Positions 51,191 to 59,474 of a stretch of 64,000 nt of DNA are shown one piece after another. Positions within the stretch are counted from its first letter, which is position 1. The number at the start of each line of letters is the position of its first letter. The DNA is taken from the NCBI RefSeq assembly GCF_003583365.1, contig NZ_QXED01000006.1:1-64000 (forward strand), read 5' to 3'. This DNA comes from Fibrisoma montanum (GTDB taxonomy: Bacteria; Bacteroidota; Bacteroidia; Cytophagales; Spirosomataceae). Below the pieces are notes generated by a model that worked only from the letters and a program-made list of their open reading frames with translations, did no database searches and was not told the origin of the DNA. A program made the translations under genes and the position numbers.

Positions 51191-51718
51191 TCAGCAGCCT
51201 AATGATTTCATGAAATCGTACATGCCGTTGTCCTTGCGGGTCACCATTTGTTCGAGCAGCATATCAGTTAGCTTGCCCCAATGGTCGACCAGCCGCGCCC
51301 AGACGGGACTAACCGCCCGCATACGGTCTAGCTTAGCGCGGAATTGCGGCACCGCTTCCAGCAGTAAGTGACAGCGCCGGAAATCAGACGGGTCAAGCGG
51401 GTGACTTTCCCACCGGCTACGCTCAATCGACACGTCGTCTGATAGGTACTTGAATATGGTTTCGGAGCTTACCCCCCGTTCCCCGTTGGCAAGCCACCAC
51501 ATCGCGTTTTGTTTCTCGGTTCGCTCGCTCGGTGTAGCGTTGACCGGCTCTGTCCAGGTCTTTTTGCAGCTTCGATGTAGCTTGGCGAACGACTTCATGA
51601 AGTCAGAAGCCAGCGTTACCGGCATGGGTAGGGGCATTGGCTGCGACACACCGCAATGGAAGCAGAATAGCGCCCCGTTGCGAAAGCCGGTATGTTCGGT
51701 TTTAGGTTGCTTTGTCAT
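51191..51718 (-). CDS. Hypothetical protein, 175 aa
   Basis: N-terminal FCFHCGVSQ gives a CxxC pair; the rest is helical (SDFRRCHLLLEAVPQFRAKL). Overlaps the next gene by 4 nt. Unknown function. Confidence 0.55.
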   Translation of the reverse strand: MTKQPKTEHTGFRNGALFCFHCGVSQPMPLPMPVTLASDFMKSFAKLHRSCKKTWTEPVNATPSERTEKQNAMWWLANGERGVSSETIFKYLSDDVSIERSRWESHPLDPSDFRRCHLLLEAVPQFRAKLDRMRAVSPVWARLVDHWGKLTDMLLEQMVTRKDNGMYDFMKSLGC

Positions 51719-51984
51719 GGTGTCTTCTCATTTGCGCCCTGACGAATGAGCCAGGGCAGGTAATTCAGTTCAATCCCGTTCTGCTGACAGTACAGCAGAA
51801 AGGCAACCAGGTAGCGGTGCGGGGAAATGCAGGTGCTTGCTGAATCACGGTACGGGAAGGGTGACAGGGTGCTACCGATTGACCATTCACCATCTTCGTA
51901 CTTGTGCAGATCGTGATTCACAGGCATCAAAATCAGCAGGTCGTCCGTAGACAACCCTTCGAGTTGTTCGCGGGTGAAGGTCAT
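51715..51984 (-). CDS. Hypothetical protein, 89 aa
   Basis: MTFTREQLEGLSTDDLLILM start at 51,984, overlapping the next gene's stop by 4 nt. No motif. Confidence 0.5.
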   Translation of the reverse strand: MTFTREQLEGLSTDDLLILMPVNHDLHKYEDGEWSIGSTLSPFPYRDSASTCISPHRYLVAFLLYCQQNGIELNYLPWLIRQGANEKTP

Positions 51985-52487
51985 AGCTCCGTCCATTTTG
52001 CCGTTTCGACCATCGTACCGTCCTCCTGCACACATTCAAGCAGCCGGGCGTTGGCAGGTCCGAACCACTCCACGTAGCGGGGCGTGGGGTCGTCGATCAG
52101 TTCTTCCAGCGTCGGGCGCATGGTCAGCATCGCATCAACCTCGCGGGTGTAGCCGTTCGCGTCGAGCCACTCGAACTTCTTGAACAGCGCGTCGTAGGTT
52201 ACCCAGGCGGCATCGAGTTTGCGCTGATACGCCACTTCCTGATTGAAGGCGTGTTCCTGCTCAGTGACAGCAGCAATCACCTGATCGTAGTGCGCAATGC
52301 TCTGCCTCAGGTCGTCGTTGGGGTCGGGGGCAATCAGGTTTCTACGAAAGAAAGCAAGCAAGGCCCCGCCAAGCACGATAAGGGTCAGATTGAACGTAAC
52401 CACCAGGGCAATACCGCCTTCGTTGAACAGGGGTGCGTTAAGGGCAACGATGATGGCGCAAATGAGTAAGATTGTGGTGCGTTTCAT
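51981..52487 (-). CDS. Membrane protein, 168 aa
   Basis: Two membrane helices at residues 3-25 and 28-48 (ILLICAIIVALNAPLF, ALVVTFNLTLIVLGGALLAF), then a helical cytoplasmic domain. Function unknown. Confidence 0.55.
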   Translation of the reverse strand: MKRTTILLICAIIVALNAPLFNEGGIALVVTFNLTLIVLGGALLAFFRRNLIAPDPNDDLRQSIAHYDQVIAAVTEQEHAFNQEVAYQRKLDAAWVTYDALFKKFEWLDANGYTREVDAMLTMRPTLEELIDDPTPRYVEWFGPANARLLECVQEDGTMVETAKWTEL

Positions 52488-52517
52488 TGTGCTGTGAATT
52501 CGGTTAAAATGTTAGTG

Positions 52518-52766
52518 TTAATCCTTCGGGTTGGGCCGGTACGTGCCGTCGCTACCGAGCCGGTAGCAGTTCAGCTCACGCGCCCGGCGGTTCAGGGCAC
52601 CGTAGGCTTTGCCAAGCTCACCCGTGCGTTTGAAGGGATGGTAGCCGTGAAGCTGAGAAGCCCCTTTGCGCAGGAAGGTAACGGCGCCGTTCAGGGCGTG
52701 GTGATCGGTAAGTGTATCGACGTACCGGTACCACTCCTTAATGTTGGAAATGTTGAGGGTGCTCAT
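52518..52766 (-). CDS. Hypothetical protein, 82 aa
   Basis: MSTLNISNIKEWYRYVDTLT start, basic. 4-nt overlap with the upstream gene. Confidence 0.5.
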   Translation of the reverse strand: MSTLNISNIKEWYRYVDTLTDHHALNGAVTFLRKGASQLHGYHPFKRTGELGKAYGALNRRARELNCYRLGSDGTYRPNPKD

Positions 52767-53086
52767 GGTATTTCAGGTTGTCCCGCCCGCAGACGGGCGA
52801 TGGCTTGTTCGATTTGGTCAATGCGCCAGGCCAGATCGTACATGACGCAGTTCGTGTCGGGCGCGTCGGCGTCGCCCCATTGGTCCCAAGCGTCCTGCAA
52901 TTCCGCTTTGGCCTGGGTGATCTCGAGCGTAAGCTGAGCAATGCGGGTCGTTGCGTAATCAGGCCGGTTCGGCGCATCGGTCCACACATCCCCCAGCGTT
53001 ACCGGGGCTGGCTCTACGGCTTCCATGTGTAGCCCCCCGTCCGCGTTGCGGATCAGGGCGTATTGTTGTTCGGGTGTCTGTTCCAT
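52763..53086 (-). CDS. Hypothetical protein, 107 aa
   Basis: Helical/coiled (ATTRIAQLTLEITQAKAELQ, RIDQIEQAIARLRAGQ). Two bases from the next gene. Unknown. Confidence 0.5.
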   Translation of the reverse strand: MEQTPEQQYALIRNADGGLHMEAVEPAPVTLGDVWTDAPNRPDYATTRIAQLTLEITQAKAELQDAWDQWGDADAPDTNCVMYDLAWRIDQIEQAIARLRAGQPEIP

Positions 53087-53088
53087 CG

Positions 53089-53343
53089 CTACCGCCGTGA
53101 AAGGCCGTTTCCTTTTGGCATATCCGACATCACCCCGCCCGTATTGTTTTTTTTCACGGCAACACCATCATCGACCACTTCCAGTTGCTGTTGGTCGATG
53201 TATTCGCCGTCAGCAGACTTATTGTCTACCACGGGCGGTTTTACGCAGTACTGAACGCAACCGTTCAGGTATTCAACTTTGGAGATAGCGATGCCGGTGA
53301 AACCGGTTACAATGCAGCGAACTTTTTGGCCTAGCTTAATCAT
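53089..53343 (-). CDS. Hypothetical protein, 84 aa
   Basis: Starts MIKLGQKVRCIVTGFTGIAI, resembling the small KOW/YopX-adjacent phage proteins with a GFTGIA core. A gene-free 90 nt follows upstream with a weak AAACCGG/CCGGTTT hairpin. Confidence 0.5.
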   Translation of the reverse strand: MIKLGQKVRCIVTGFTGIAISKVEYLNGCVQYCVKPPVVDNKSADGEYIDQQQLEVVDDGVAVKKNNTGGVMSDMPKGNGLSRR

Positions 53344-53433
53344 GATTGTCTGTTGTTTGTGTTTTGGTTATTAGCGTTCTAAGGGGTTTGTGAGAAACCG
53401 GAGCAGGAGCCCCGCCCCGGTTTGCTGCGTTAT

Positions 53434-53832
53434 CTATCCACAGTTTTCTAAGCCGTCGCCCTCGAAGATTTCGACGCAGGCCAAGCGGTTAGACAAGGCA
53501 GCCGAATCAGCCTTTTCTCGTGTGGGATGTACAGCGCTGGTTTCAGCATACTTGTACACATTCACCCACCCCAGCGACCGGGCGGGAACGATTAGAAACA
53601 GATCGTATTCGGATTCGTCACCGCCGTAGTAGTATTTGCCATTCGCTGTATAATGGATGATGGCTTCTACTTTGTCTTTATCAATTAGGGCGATGACTGG
53701 ATACTGCGCGCCTTTTAAATCCAGGCAGATCACTCGGACCGGTAAGCCCTCCCTCGTTTCAACGTGGAACGGTGTCTCTGTGCAAAGGCGCTGGTAGTCT
53801 TCGACGGTGAAGGGTATACGTTTGGTTTTCAT
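53434..53832 (-). CDS. Hypothetical protein, 132 aa
   Basis: Beta-rich soluble protein (VRVICLDLKGAQYPVIALID). No recognised family. Confidence 0.55.
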   Translation of the reverse strand: MKTKRIPFTVEDYQRLCTETPFHVETREGLPVRVICLDLKGAQYPVIALIDKDKVEAIIHYTANGKYYYGGDESEYDLFLIVPARSLGWVNVYKYAETSAVHPTREKADSAALSNRLACVEIFEGDGLENCG

Positions 53833-53866
53833 GGCGTGTTATCATTTTCAAGGTTGGTGTAAGACC

Positions 53867-53880
53867 GGCCCGGCCGGGCC
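53867..53880. repeat. Perfect 14-bp GC palindrome
   Basis: GGCCCGGCCGGGCC lies in the 105-nt gap between the SSB-like gene and the gene at 53,832. The gap is 70-80% G+C around it. Could be a hairpin or a site for a dimeric protein. Confidence 0.4.
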
Positions 53881-53937
53881 ACGGAGGCCACAGGTGCGGC
53901 CGGGCGGTGCTGTTGTCAAACCTTCCTTACTGAATGC

Positions 53938-54576
53938 TTAGAATGGTAGGGCTTCATCCTCGCCCACTGGTGTATAGTCAAAAGCGGTGTTTTGCGTAGC
54001 AGGGGCAGGGTTAACAAGGGCCGCATATTCTTTGCTGGACTTAATCTTCTCCTGAATCCAGCCGGGCAGCTTGTCGAATACGCCAAAGTCAAAGTCAGCG
54101 AACGACAGGGCCTGCGTCGGGTTGATCTGGTCGGGGCAGGTCAGCCCTTTTGGTAGCGGGGCGATAGAGCCGATCTTGGCGATGGTTTCGCCTTTGGCGG
54201 TCGTGTGGTGAATCACGTTAATCATGCAGGGCACACCGAGCAGCTTGCCAGCATCGAACTTAGCTGCTTCTTCATCGGTGAAGGTTTTGCCCCGCCAACT
54301 GCCTAAGTCCTTGCGGAACGTGGCCTTTTCGTGCATAGAGAAGCTGTACTCCTTACCCAAAACGAACGGCTCCTCACCTTTTTCGGGACTGAACACGGCC
54401 TTTTCGGTGGGGAACTCCCAGGCTAGACGGATTTTGTTGACGGTTTTAGATTCGCCAAGATAGGTTTCTTCGACGGTGCCAATCTGAATCATCGAAAAGC
54501 AACGGGCAACATAATTGCCCTGCTCCATGAGCTTGCGGGTTGATGATCCGGCGACGGGGGCGACAAACGTAGACAT
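53938..54576 (-). CDS. Single-stranded DNA-binding protein (phage type)
   Basis: 212 residues from MSTFVAPVAGSSTRKLMEQG. The core (LAWEFPTEKAVFS, LGKEYSFSMHEKATFRKDLG) and the acidic, Phe-ended tail GEDEALPF fit phage SSB proteins; such a tail recruits replication partners. Expected to coat single-stranded DNA at the phage fork. Confidence 0.72.
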   Translation of the reverse strand: MSTFVAPVAGSSTRKLMEQGNYVARCFSMIQIGTVEETYLGESKTVNKIRLAWEFPTEKAVFSPEKGEEPFVLGKEYSFSMHEKATFRKDLGSWRGKTFTDEEAAKFDAGKLLGVPCMINVIHHTTAKGETIAKIGSIAPLPKGLTCPDQINPTQALSFADFDFGVFDKLPGWIQEKIKSSKEYAALVNPAPATQNTAFDYTPVGEDEALPF

Positions 54577-54622
54577 ACTTTGACAGGGGTTTGATTGGTT
54601 ATAGATTGATTTGAATTGATTG

Positions 54623-55051
54623 CTAGGCATCCCACTCAATGAGCAGGTCTAATTCTGAACGGGTGAACTTATCGCAGACCAAGCCGGCAGAAACTTCAAA
54701 CGGCCGGTTACCGACGGCAACGAAACTGACAATGCCCGCCGGGGCGATACGGGCCACGTAGTAGCCCTGTTCCCAGTTGTAGGATAGTTCGACCAATGCT
54801 GTAGGGTCAAGCTGCGTGGCGTACAGATACTTTTCGCGTACCTCGTCAAGCACTGTTTGCTTCTCCTGCTTCTTGGCGGCTGCCTGATCGCAACGAAGCG
54901 CGCACAAGTGTTGTACGTGGTTGTTGACCGGCTGGCTGAGCCGGTGGCGGTCGAACTCCTTACGCTGTGGTTCGCTCATGTGCAGATGAGCGTTATTGGC
55001 GTTGATAATTTCAGTGTAGCGGTTCACTACGTCTAGGTTGGTTAGGTTCAT
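54623..55051 (-). CDS. Hypothetical protein, 142 aa
   Basis: First gene of the leftward operon below the promoter at 55,280. Helical first half (KKQEKQTVLDEVREKYLYAT), beta-like second half. Unknown early function. Confidence 0.55.
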   Translation of the reverse strand: MNLTNLDVVNRYTEIINANNAHLHMSEPQRKEFDRHRLSQPVNNHVQHLCALRCDQAAAKKQEKQTVLDEVREKYLYATQLDPTALVELSYNWEQGYYVARIAPAGIVSFVAVGNRPFEVSAGLVCDKFTRSELDLLIEWDA

Positions 55052-55078
55052 GGTTCTTGTGGGTTGATTTACTGTAGT

Positions 55079-55127
55079 TGTCGGGGCAGGGATCGAACCT
55101 GCGTTTGCAACCGGCTTGCGCCCGACA
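55079..55127 (-). ncRNA. Minimal tRNA-like structure (acceptor and T arm)
   Basis: On the minus strand TGTCGGG pairs with CCCGACA over 7 bp. Directly inside the 3' strand is a T arm (GCAGG, loop TTCGATC, CCTGC, all 5 bp paired). The remaining 18 nt hold one tiny hairpin (GCAA-loop-TTGC) in place of the D and anticodon arms. Total 49 nt. It lies in the leader of the early operon, about 145 nt after the predicted transcript start. An inverted copy of the T arm (GCAGGTTCG) lies at 55,238-55,246. Function unknown. Confidence 0.45.
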
Positions 55128-55279
55128 GTTTGTAATAGTCTTACTTCTAGGGCTGGATGGTTGACGACTTACGGTTGCGCCTGTTATCCCTTGACCACGG
55201 AAGTATGCTATGTCTTGCTGGTCCGTCCACCCGGCGCAGGTTCGTGGGGCCTGCTGTGGTGTGGTGCGAATCAGTAGGA

Positions 55280-55311
55280 CAAATGTAAACACACGTTTAC
55301 TAATATGCAAA
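55280..55311 (-). promoter_or_regulatory. Leftward early promoter with embedded operator
   Basis: -33 TTTG (55,311-55,308), 20 nt, -7 TACATTTG (55,287-55,280): a textbook Bacteroidota promoter. The spacer contains the palindrome GTAAAC-ACAC-GTTTAC (55,285-55,300), ideally placed for repression. From 55,312 to 55,434 the DNA is AT-rich; the promoter of the rightward cassette should be there. Confidence 0.75.
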
Positions 55312-55434
55312 CAAACGCTTATGATTTTTTAACTGATTAGTTACGTTTTTTGTAAATATCTAGTTATCAAATAAATAGCTTTTGCAATTGATTACCTATG
55401 TCACTATTTTAGGCATACATATACCACTTGGATC

Positions 55435-55803
55435 ATGACCGAACAGCAGTTGCATAAAATGGAGGAGCTTTTTGACCTACGTGATCAGGGGCTAATAGAT
55501 AAAGAGTCTTACGAAAGGCTCAAGGCGAAAATTTTAAACCCGAAACCAGCAACTAAGCGGGTTTTTCATCAGATGCTTATTCTTCGTGAGCTATTAGATT
55601 CTAATGCTCGAATAGAGGCCATGCTTAGTTTGTTAATCGGCTCTGATACTCAACAAGTGGCCGCTAAATCCAAAAAAGGATTTGCTAGAACACAAAGGCA
55701 TCGGTATAAGAAATTAAGCCAGTTAACAGACCAACTAAAAGAAGCTATGCAGAAGAGTGCGACCTACGAAAAGGAATATGTCGAGTTTAACGAAGAGGTT
55801 TAA
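55435..55803 (+). CDS. SHOCT-domain protein, 122 aa
   Basis: Residues 5-35 (LHKMEELFDLRDQGLIDKES, then YERLKAKIL) fit a SHOCT segment; the rest is basic and helical (GFARTQRHRYKKLSQLTDQL). AT-rich and read against the flanking operons. The second SHOCT protein of this prophage. Confidence 0.6.
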   Translation: MTEQQLHKMEELFDLRDQGLIDKESYERLKAKILNPKPATKRVFHQMLILRELLDSNARIEAMLSLLIGSDTQQVAAKSKKGFARTQRHRYKKLSQLTDQLKEAMQKSATYEKEYVEFNEEV

Positions 55804-55813
55804 TTCTAACACA

Positions 55814-55843
55814 CAAAAAACCCCGGCCGGATCGGGCGCGGGG
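55814..55843 (-). terminator. Terminator for leftward transcripts
   Basis: On the minus strand CCCCG and CGGGG pair across a GC-rich loop, followed by six T. It would stop leftward read-through coming from the replication operon before the 55,280 promoter region. Confidence 0.65.
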
Positions 55844-55857
55844 CTGACTAGCTATCC

Positions 55858-56424
55858 ATGTCAAGAGTTAATCAGATAGTAAAACGGGAGTATTCTACCT
55901 ATTGCCAGTTATTTGATAAGGTTAAGTATGCTTATCCTGATGTCATTTCACTATATGCCGACAAAAAGCATAATCCTAATTGGTCAAAGGGGGAATTTGA
56001 AATGAAGTGCCTCAATCGCCCAGGCAAGATTAAGGTTCAGCAAAAGCACGTTAAAAAATCAATTTATGCTGTAGTCTTGCTGATTGAAACATTTATGACT
56101 GAGGCCATATGCCGCTTTGACTCAGATGGCCACATGCACATAAACAAGCATAGGCGAGATTACACGGAACTAGAAGAACGACTGGTTCCTACTCCGCACT
56201 TTCACCGCTGGGATGAAAACGGCTACGAGATTGCCTACACTACACCTGATGTAATAGGTTGTGCTAAAGCTATACACGCTGATATAAACGTTGGTCTTTA
56301 TCACGTTTGCCAACAATTTAGTATCTTTACTCTTAATGAAGAGCCTATACAAGTAGCTACGTATGAGCTATTCCCAAGCGTCAGTTTAAAGGACAATAAC
56401 AAGGGTATAGACTTTGATGTGTAA
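55858..56424 (+). CDS. AT-rich cassette protein, 188 aa (DUF6978-like?)
   Basis: Motifs CRFDSDGHMHINKHRRDY and VPTPHFHRWDENGYEIAY resemble the DUF6978 pattern (R.D..G..H.N ... PH.H.Y). One base overlap with the next gene, so the two are translated together. About 40% G+C, well below the prophage average. In other genomes I recall this type next to a DUF1828 protein; a paired defence or toxin-like role is possible but unproven. Confidence 0.5.
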   Translation: MSRVNQIVKREYSTYCQLFDKVKYAYPDVISLYADKKHNPNWSKGEFEMKCLNRPGKIKVQQKHVKKSIYAVVLLIETFMTEAICRFDSDGHMHINKHRRDYTELEERLVPTPHFHRWDENGYEIAYTTPDVIGCAKAIHADINVGLYHVCQQFSIFTLNEEPIQVATYELFPSVSLKDNNKGIDFDV

Positions 56425-57284
56425 TGGAAAATCTACTGCCACTGTTCAAAGCAATTAAGTCTGACTTTTGCAATATTGTAAATTATAAGTTGCGCGGAAC
56501 AACAATAGAAATTATTACCGGTATTCAGACCATTACAAACGCGGTTGTTTCCATCTTTGTCAGTTATAAAGACGGAAAAATTGTTGTTTCGGATGGTGGA
56601 TGGATTAACGAAGGCGAATATGAAACGTATTACGCTGAACATGATTCTGATGAAGTGATTGACCTGGTAGTGAGTCAGTATACCTCTTATTTTGATATTA
56701 AGTCAGTCAGGAGCAATTCGGGTACTGTTTACTATTACAAAAGCACTGATCGGATTGAGCATTTGTCTTCAATAGCGCATGATGTAGCTCACTTTATTGC
56801 CTATACCGTTAGTGCGCAACATACAACCTATAGAATTACAAATGAAGAAAAGACCCAAAAAACTGTGTTTACAAACCAGGTAAATAATGCGCTTAAAAGT
56901 CAATTTGGGGATCGTAATGTATTCACTAATGAATACATTAAACTTAAAGATGAACAATCAGTAAAAATAAATTCAGTTGTAAGGATAATCCATCGAGATA
57001 TTTACAAACAATTCTATTTGATGTACGTATCGGGTTCAAGGCTAGATGCTTTTATTAAAGATGCTACTGAAGCAACTTCCAAGTTCCAATTAATTGACCA
57101 GTTTGGCGTAAAAGACAGTTACTTACAGAAGATTGCTGTACTTAATAAAAGTGCCGCAGGTTATAACCCTCAAAAATCAGGGATTTTCTTAAAACAGTTA
57201 GAAGAAACAACGGGTAGACCTTTGATTGAAATTGATGCCAACACATCAATGCGCAACTTGTTGGATGCTTTACCCCATAATTAA
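56424..57284 (+). CDS. DUF1828-like protein, 286 aa
   Basis: N-terminal VSIFVSYKDGKIVVSDGGWI matches the DUF1828 core (..l.DGG). The remainder is helical and unrecognised. Low G+C (about 36%), same as its partner. Overlaps the upstream gene by one base. Foreign cassette inserted between the two leftward operons. Confidence 0.6.
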   Translation: MENLLPLFKAIKSDFCNIVNYKLRGTTIEIITGIQTITNAVVSIFVSYKDGKIVVSDGGWINEGEYETYYAEHDSDEVIDLVVSQYTSYFDIKSVRSNSGTVYYYKSTDRIEHLSSIAHDVAHFIAYTVSAQHTTYRITNEEKTQKTVFTNQVNNALKSQFGDRNVFTNEYIKLKDEQSVKINSVVRIIHRDIYKQFYLMYVSGSRLDAFIKDATEATSKFQLIDQFGVKDSYLQKIAVLNKSAAGYNPQKSGIFLKQLEETTGRPLIEIDANTSMRNLLDALPHN

Positions 57285-57286
57285 TT

Positions 57287-57523
57287 TTATTTTAGTTTTC
57301 TCTGTTTTATCCATTCTCTAAACGCTTCCTGTAGCCCTGCCTTACCATCGTAACAGATCACGTCAGGCAGGGAGTCTACAAACTGTTCATACACCGCCAT
57401 CGGGTATCCCAGATCGATCATTTGCGTAGCGTCCTCCCCGTCGATGGCGTAGCGGTCAGCGAGATAAATACGCTTATTGGCGCGGGGGTGTATTGGGGGT
57501 AGCTTGCCTAACGTTCGATGCAT
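57287..57523 (-). CDS. Hypothetical protein, 78 aa
   Basis: MHRTLGKLPPIHPRANKRIY start; helical C terminus. Last gene of the replication operon. Unknown. Confidence 0.55.
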   Translation of the reverse strand: MHRTLGKLPPIHPRANKRIYLADRYAIDGEDATQMIDLGYPMAVYEQFVDSLPDVICYDGKAGLQEAFREWIKQRKLK

Positions 57524-57636
57524 CGGTTCAGAGCTTTTAAGAGAGCCAGTTTATTTACCTGTAACGGCGGACGTTTGTAGGTTTTCCAAAGCCGGGCCAC
57601 AGCAGGGTGTATTTCGGGTAGTGTGAGCGTTTCCAT
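57508..57636 (-). CDS. Small protein, 42 aa
   Basis: METLTLPEIHPAVARLWKTY start, basic; 16-nt overlap with the next gene and 2 nt from the primase-helicase stop, so it fits the operon tightly. Confidence 0.4.
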   Translation of the reverse strand: METLTLPEIHPAVARLWKTYKRPPLQVNKLALLKALNRCIER

Positions 57637-57638
57637 GC

Positions 57639-59474
57639 CTATACAGTCATTTTTAGCGGCCCATCAACTATACCGTCTGCATCTGAATTAATGGCTCCTA
57701 GTGGGCTCATATCCATACCCATTGTCAGGAAGTAGTACCGGTTGTGTTCGCGCTTGAAACTGAGCGTTATCGTGCCAGGTATGCCGACTAGCCGCTGTTT
57801 CTTGATCTTCTTGACGTGAATTTCAACCGTTGTATTGGCGGGTTCCGTGGATTGGTAAGGCCGGTGAACCGTAATCAGGTTGTCGGTTTTGTTTGCCCAC
57901 ATCGCCCCACCCGACAAGTCGTAAAAATCAACGGGATCGTATTCGCCGTCCTTGTTTTTCTTCATGGCTTTGGGGTGAATGACCATGATGTAGGGAATGT
58001 TGTGCAGGAGAGCAAACCGTTTGCGTGAGGTCAGAAACTCCTCCAGGTATTGATCGTCCCGGTCTTTAAACTCACGGCTTAGCTGATTGAACGGATCAAT
58101 CAGAACGCCGTTTACCCCTAATTCACGCAGACAATATTCAAAGTTGGATTCAACCTCTTCAATCGTCTGGCGCTCTTCCGGGTAGATGTAGTAAAAGTGG
58201 TTGGCGATGAAGTTGGCCGCCTGAGCGTATTGATTAGGCTTCATCACGTTAGCGTAGCTCTTATCGCATGACTTGCCCACCAGCGCATGAATCAGCGTAT
58301 CATAGAACTCTTCCGCCGGGTAGCTCTCAGGACTGAACACCGCCCATTTCCAGCCCGACAGAACCGATTTGTAGAGCATGAGTTGCAGAATAAATTCGGA
58401 CTTGCCGCTGTTGGGCCTGCCGGTGATTAAGGTAAAGTCCCCTTTCTTCCAGGTAAAGTGGTTATCGAGCGGCTCTAAATGCGTGGTTTCTCCTCTGGCC
58501 TTGCCGTTTTTGAACTGATACTGCATGGTGTCCCAGACCGAGGAAAGAAACTTAATGCCGTGGGTCGTCTCGGTTTTAGGCGCGGGCTGTTCTTCAGCCG
58601 TTTGTTCGTAGATGGGCTTTTCTTTGCCGTAGCGTATTCCATCGGAAATCGTGCGCTGCGCTTGCAGCACATCATGAACGCCGGGTTTATCGCGTATTTC
58701 GTCTTCCAGTACCTTGATGGCGTCGCTTTCGGACACCTTTCCGGCGGCAATGTAGCCACCGGCTAACGTAGCAGCCTTAAGCAGTATGTTGTGCTTTTCG
58801 CCGTCTTTGGCCCGCCGGATCATGTTCACGCACTTGTTGAGCAAACCAAAGTCGGTTGCTACCGGCGGCTTTTGCTGAGGGGGCGTATCGTCGGGGGCAC
58901 TGTACCGCTCATACACCTCTGCCTCTTCATTGATGAAAATATCAGGATCGTAACTTTCAAAGCAGATGCGGGCTACGTCTTTGCCGGATTTGTCCAGCTC
59001 CATACCCACCTCTCCTAGCTCTTCCTGCAACGCTGTGAAGTGGCCCCGGTGAGCCGTGGCATTTTTGGGGATTCGGACCAGCGCCTTTACCCCTGTTCCC
59101 GATGGCGAAATCCAGGCGGCATACACAAACGGCAGCGTAGCGAGGTATCGTTTTGCGCCCTGCGGATCAGGCAGTTTGTCGAAGTCAAGGCACACATAGC
59201 CCGAATGCTGTATGATCGCTTCGTTTGCCCGCTTGGAGAACCGGCCCGAAAAACAGATGCAGGGTAGTTGCCGTTTGATCACATCGGCTTCCGTATGGTT
59301 GCCTTCGGCCCGGTAGTACCTGAGTTTTTCAACCAGATCTCGGCTGGCGCCATCACGTATGCGGTCAATGGCCGTTTGAAGGAAAATGTATTCTGGATTG
59401 TCGGCGGCTTTAAGATGTGTGAAATACGTTACGCCGGTTGGCCACTTGTGGCTAGGGTTTAGATTTGGTTCCAT
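57639..59474 (-). CDS. Primase-helicase with VirE_N and DnaB-type domains
   Basis: 611 residues. Residues 75-190 resemble the VirE/BT4734 N-terminal domain (GYVCLDFDKLPDPQGAKRYL, WISPSGTGVKALVRI), related to primases. From about 340 a RecA-type helicase follows: LITGRPNSGKSEFILQLM (Walker A), GVLIDPFNQL (Walker B), and MVIHPKAM plus SGGAMWANKTDNLI (DnaB-type sensor region). It should open and prime the phage replication fork. Confidence 0.85.
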   Translation of the reverse strand: MEPNLNPSHKWPTGVTYFTHLKAADNPEYIFLQTAIDRIRDGASRDLVEKLRYYRAEGNHTEADVIKRQLPCICFSGRFSKRANEAIIQHSGYVCLDFDKLPDPQGAKRYLATLPFVYAAWISPSGTGVKALVRIPKNATAHRGHFTALQEELGEVGMELDKSGKDVARICFESYDPDIFINEEAEVYERYSAPDDTPPQQKPPVATDFGLLNKCVNMIRRAKDGEKHNILLKAATLAGGYIAAGKVSESDAIKVLEDEIRDKPGVHDVLQAQRTISDGIRYGKEKPIYEQTAEEQPAPKTETTHGIKFLSSVWDTMQYQFKNGKARGETTHLEPLDNHFTWKKGDFTLITGRPNSGKSEFILQLMLYKSVLSGWKWAVFSPESYPAEEFYDTLIHALVGKSCDKSYANVMKPNQYAQAANFIANHFYYIYPEERQTIEEVESNFEYCLRELGVNGVLIDPFNQLSREFKDRDDQYLEEFLTSRKRFALLHNIPYIMVIHPKAMKKNKDGEYDPVDFYDLSGGAMWANKTDNLITVHRPYQSTEPANTTVEIHVKKIKKQRLVGIPGTITLSFKREHNRYYFLTMGMDMSPLGAINSDADGIVDGPLKMTV

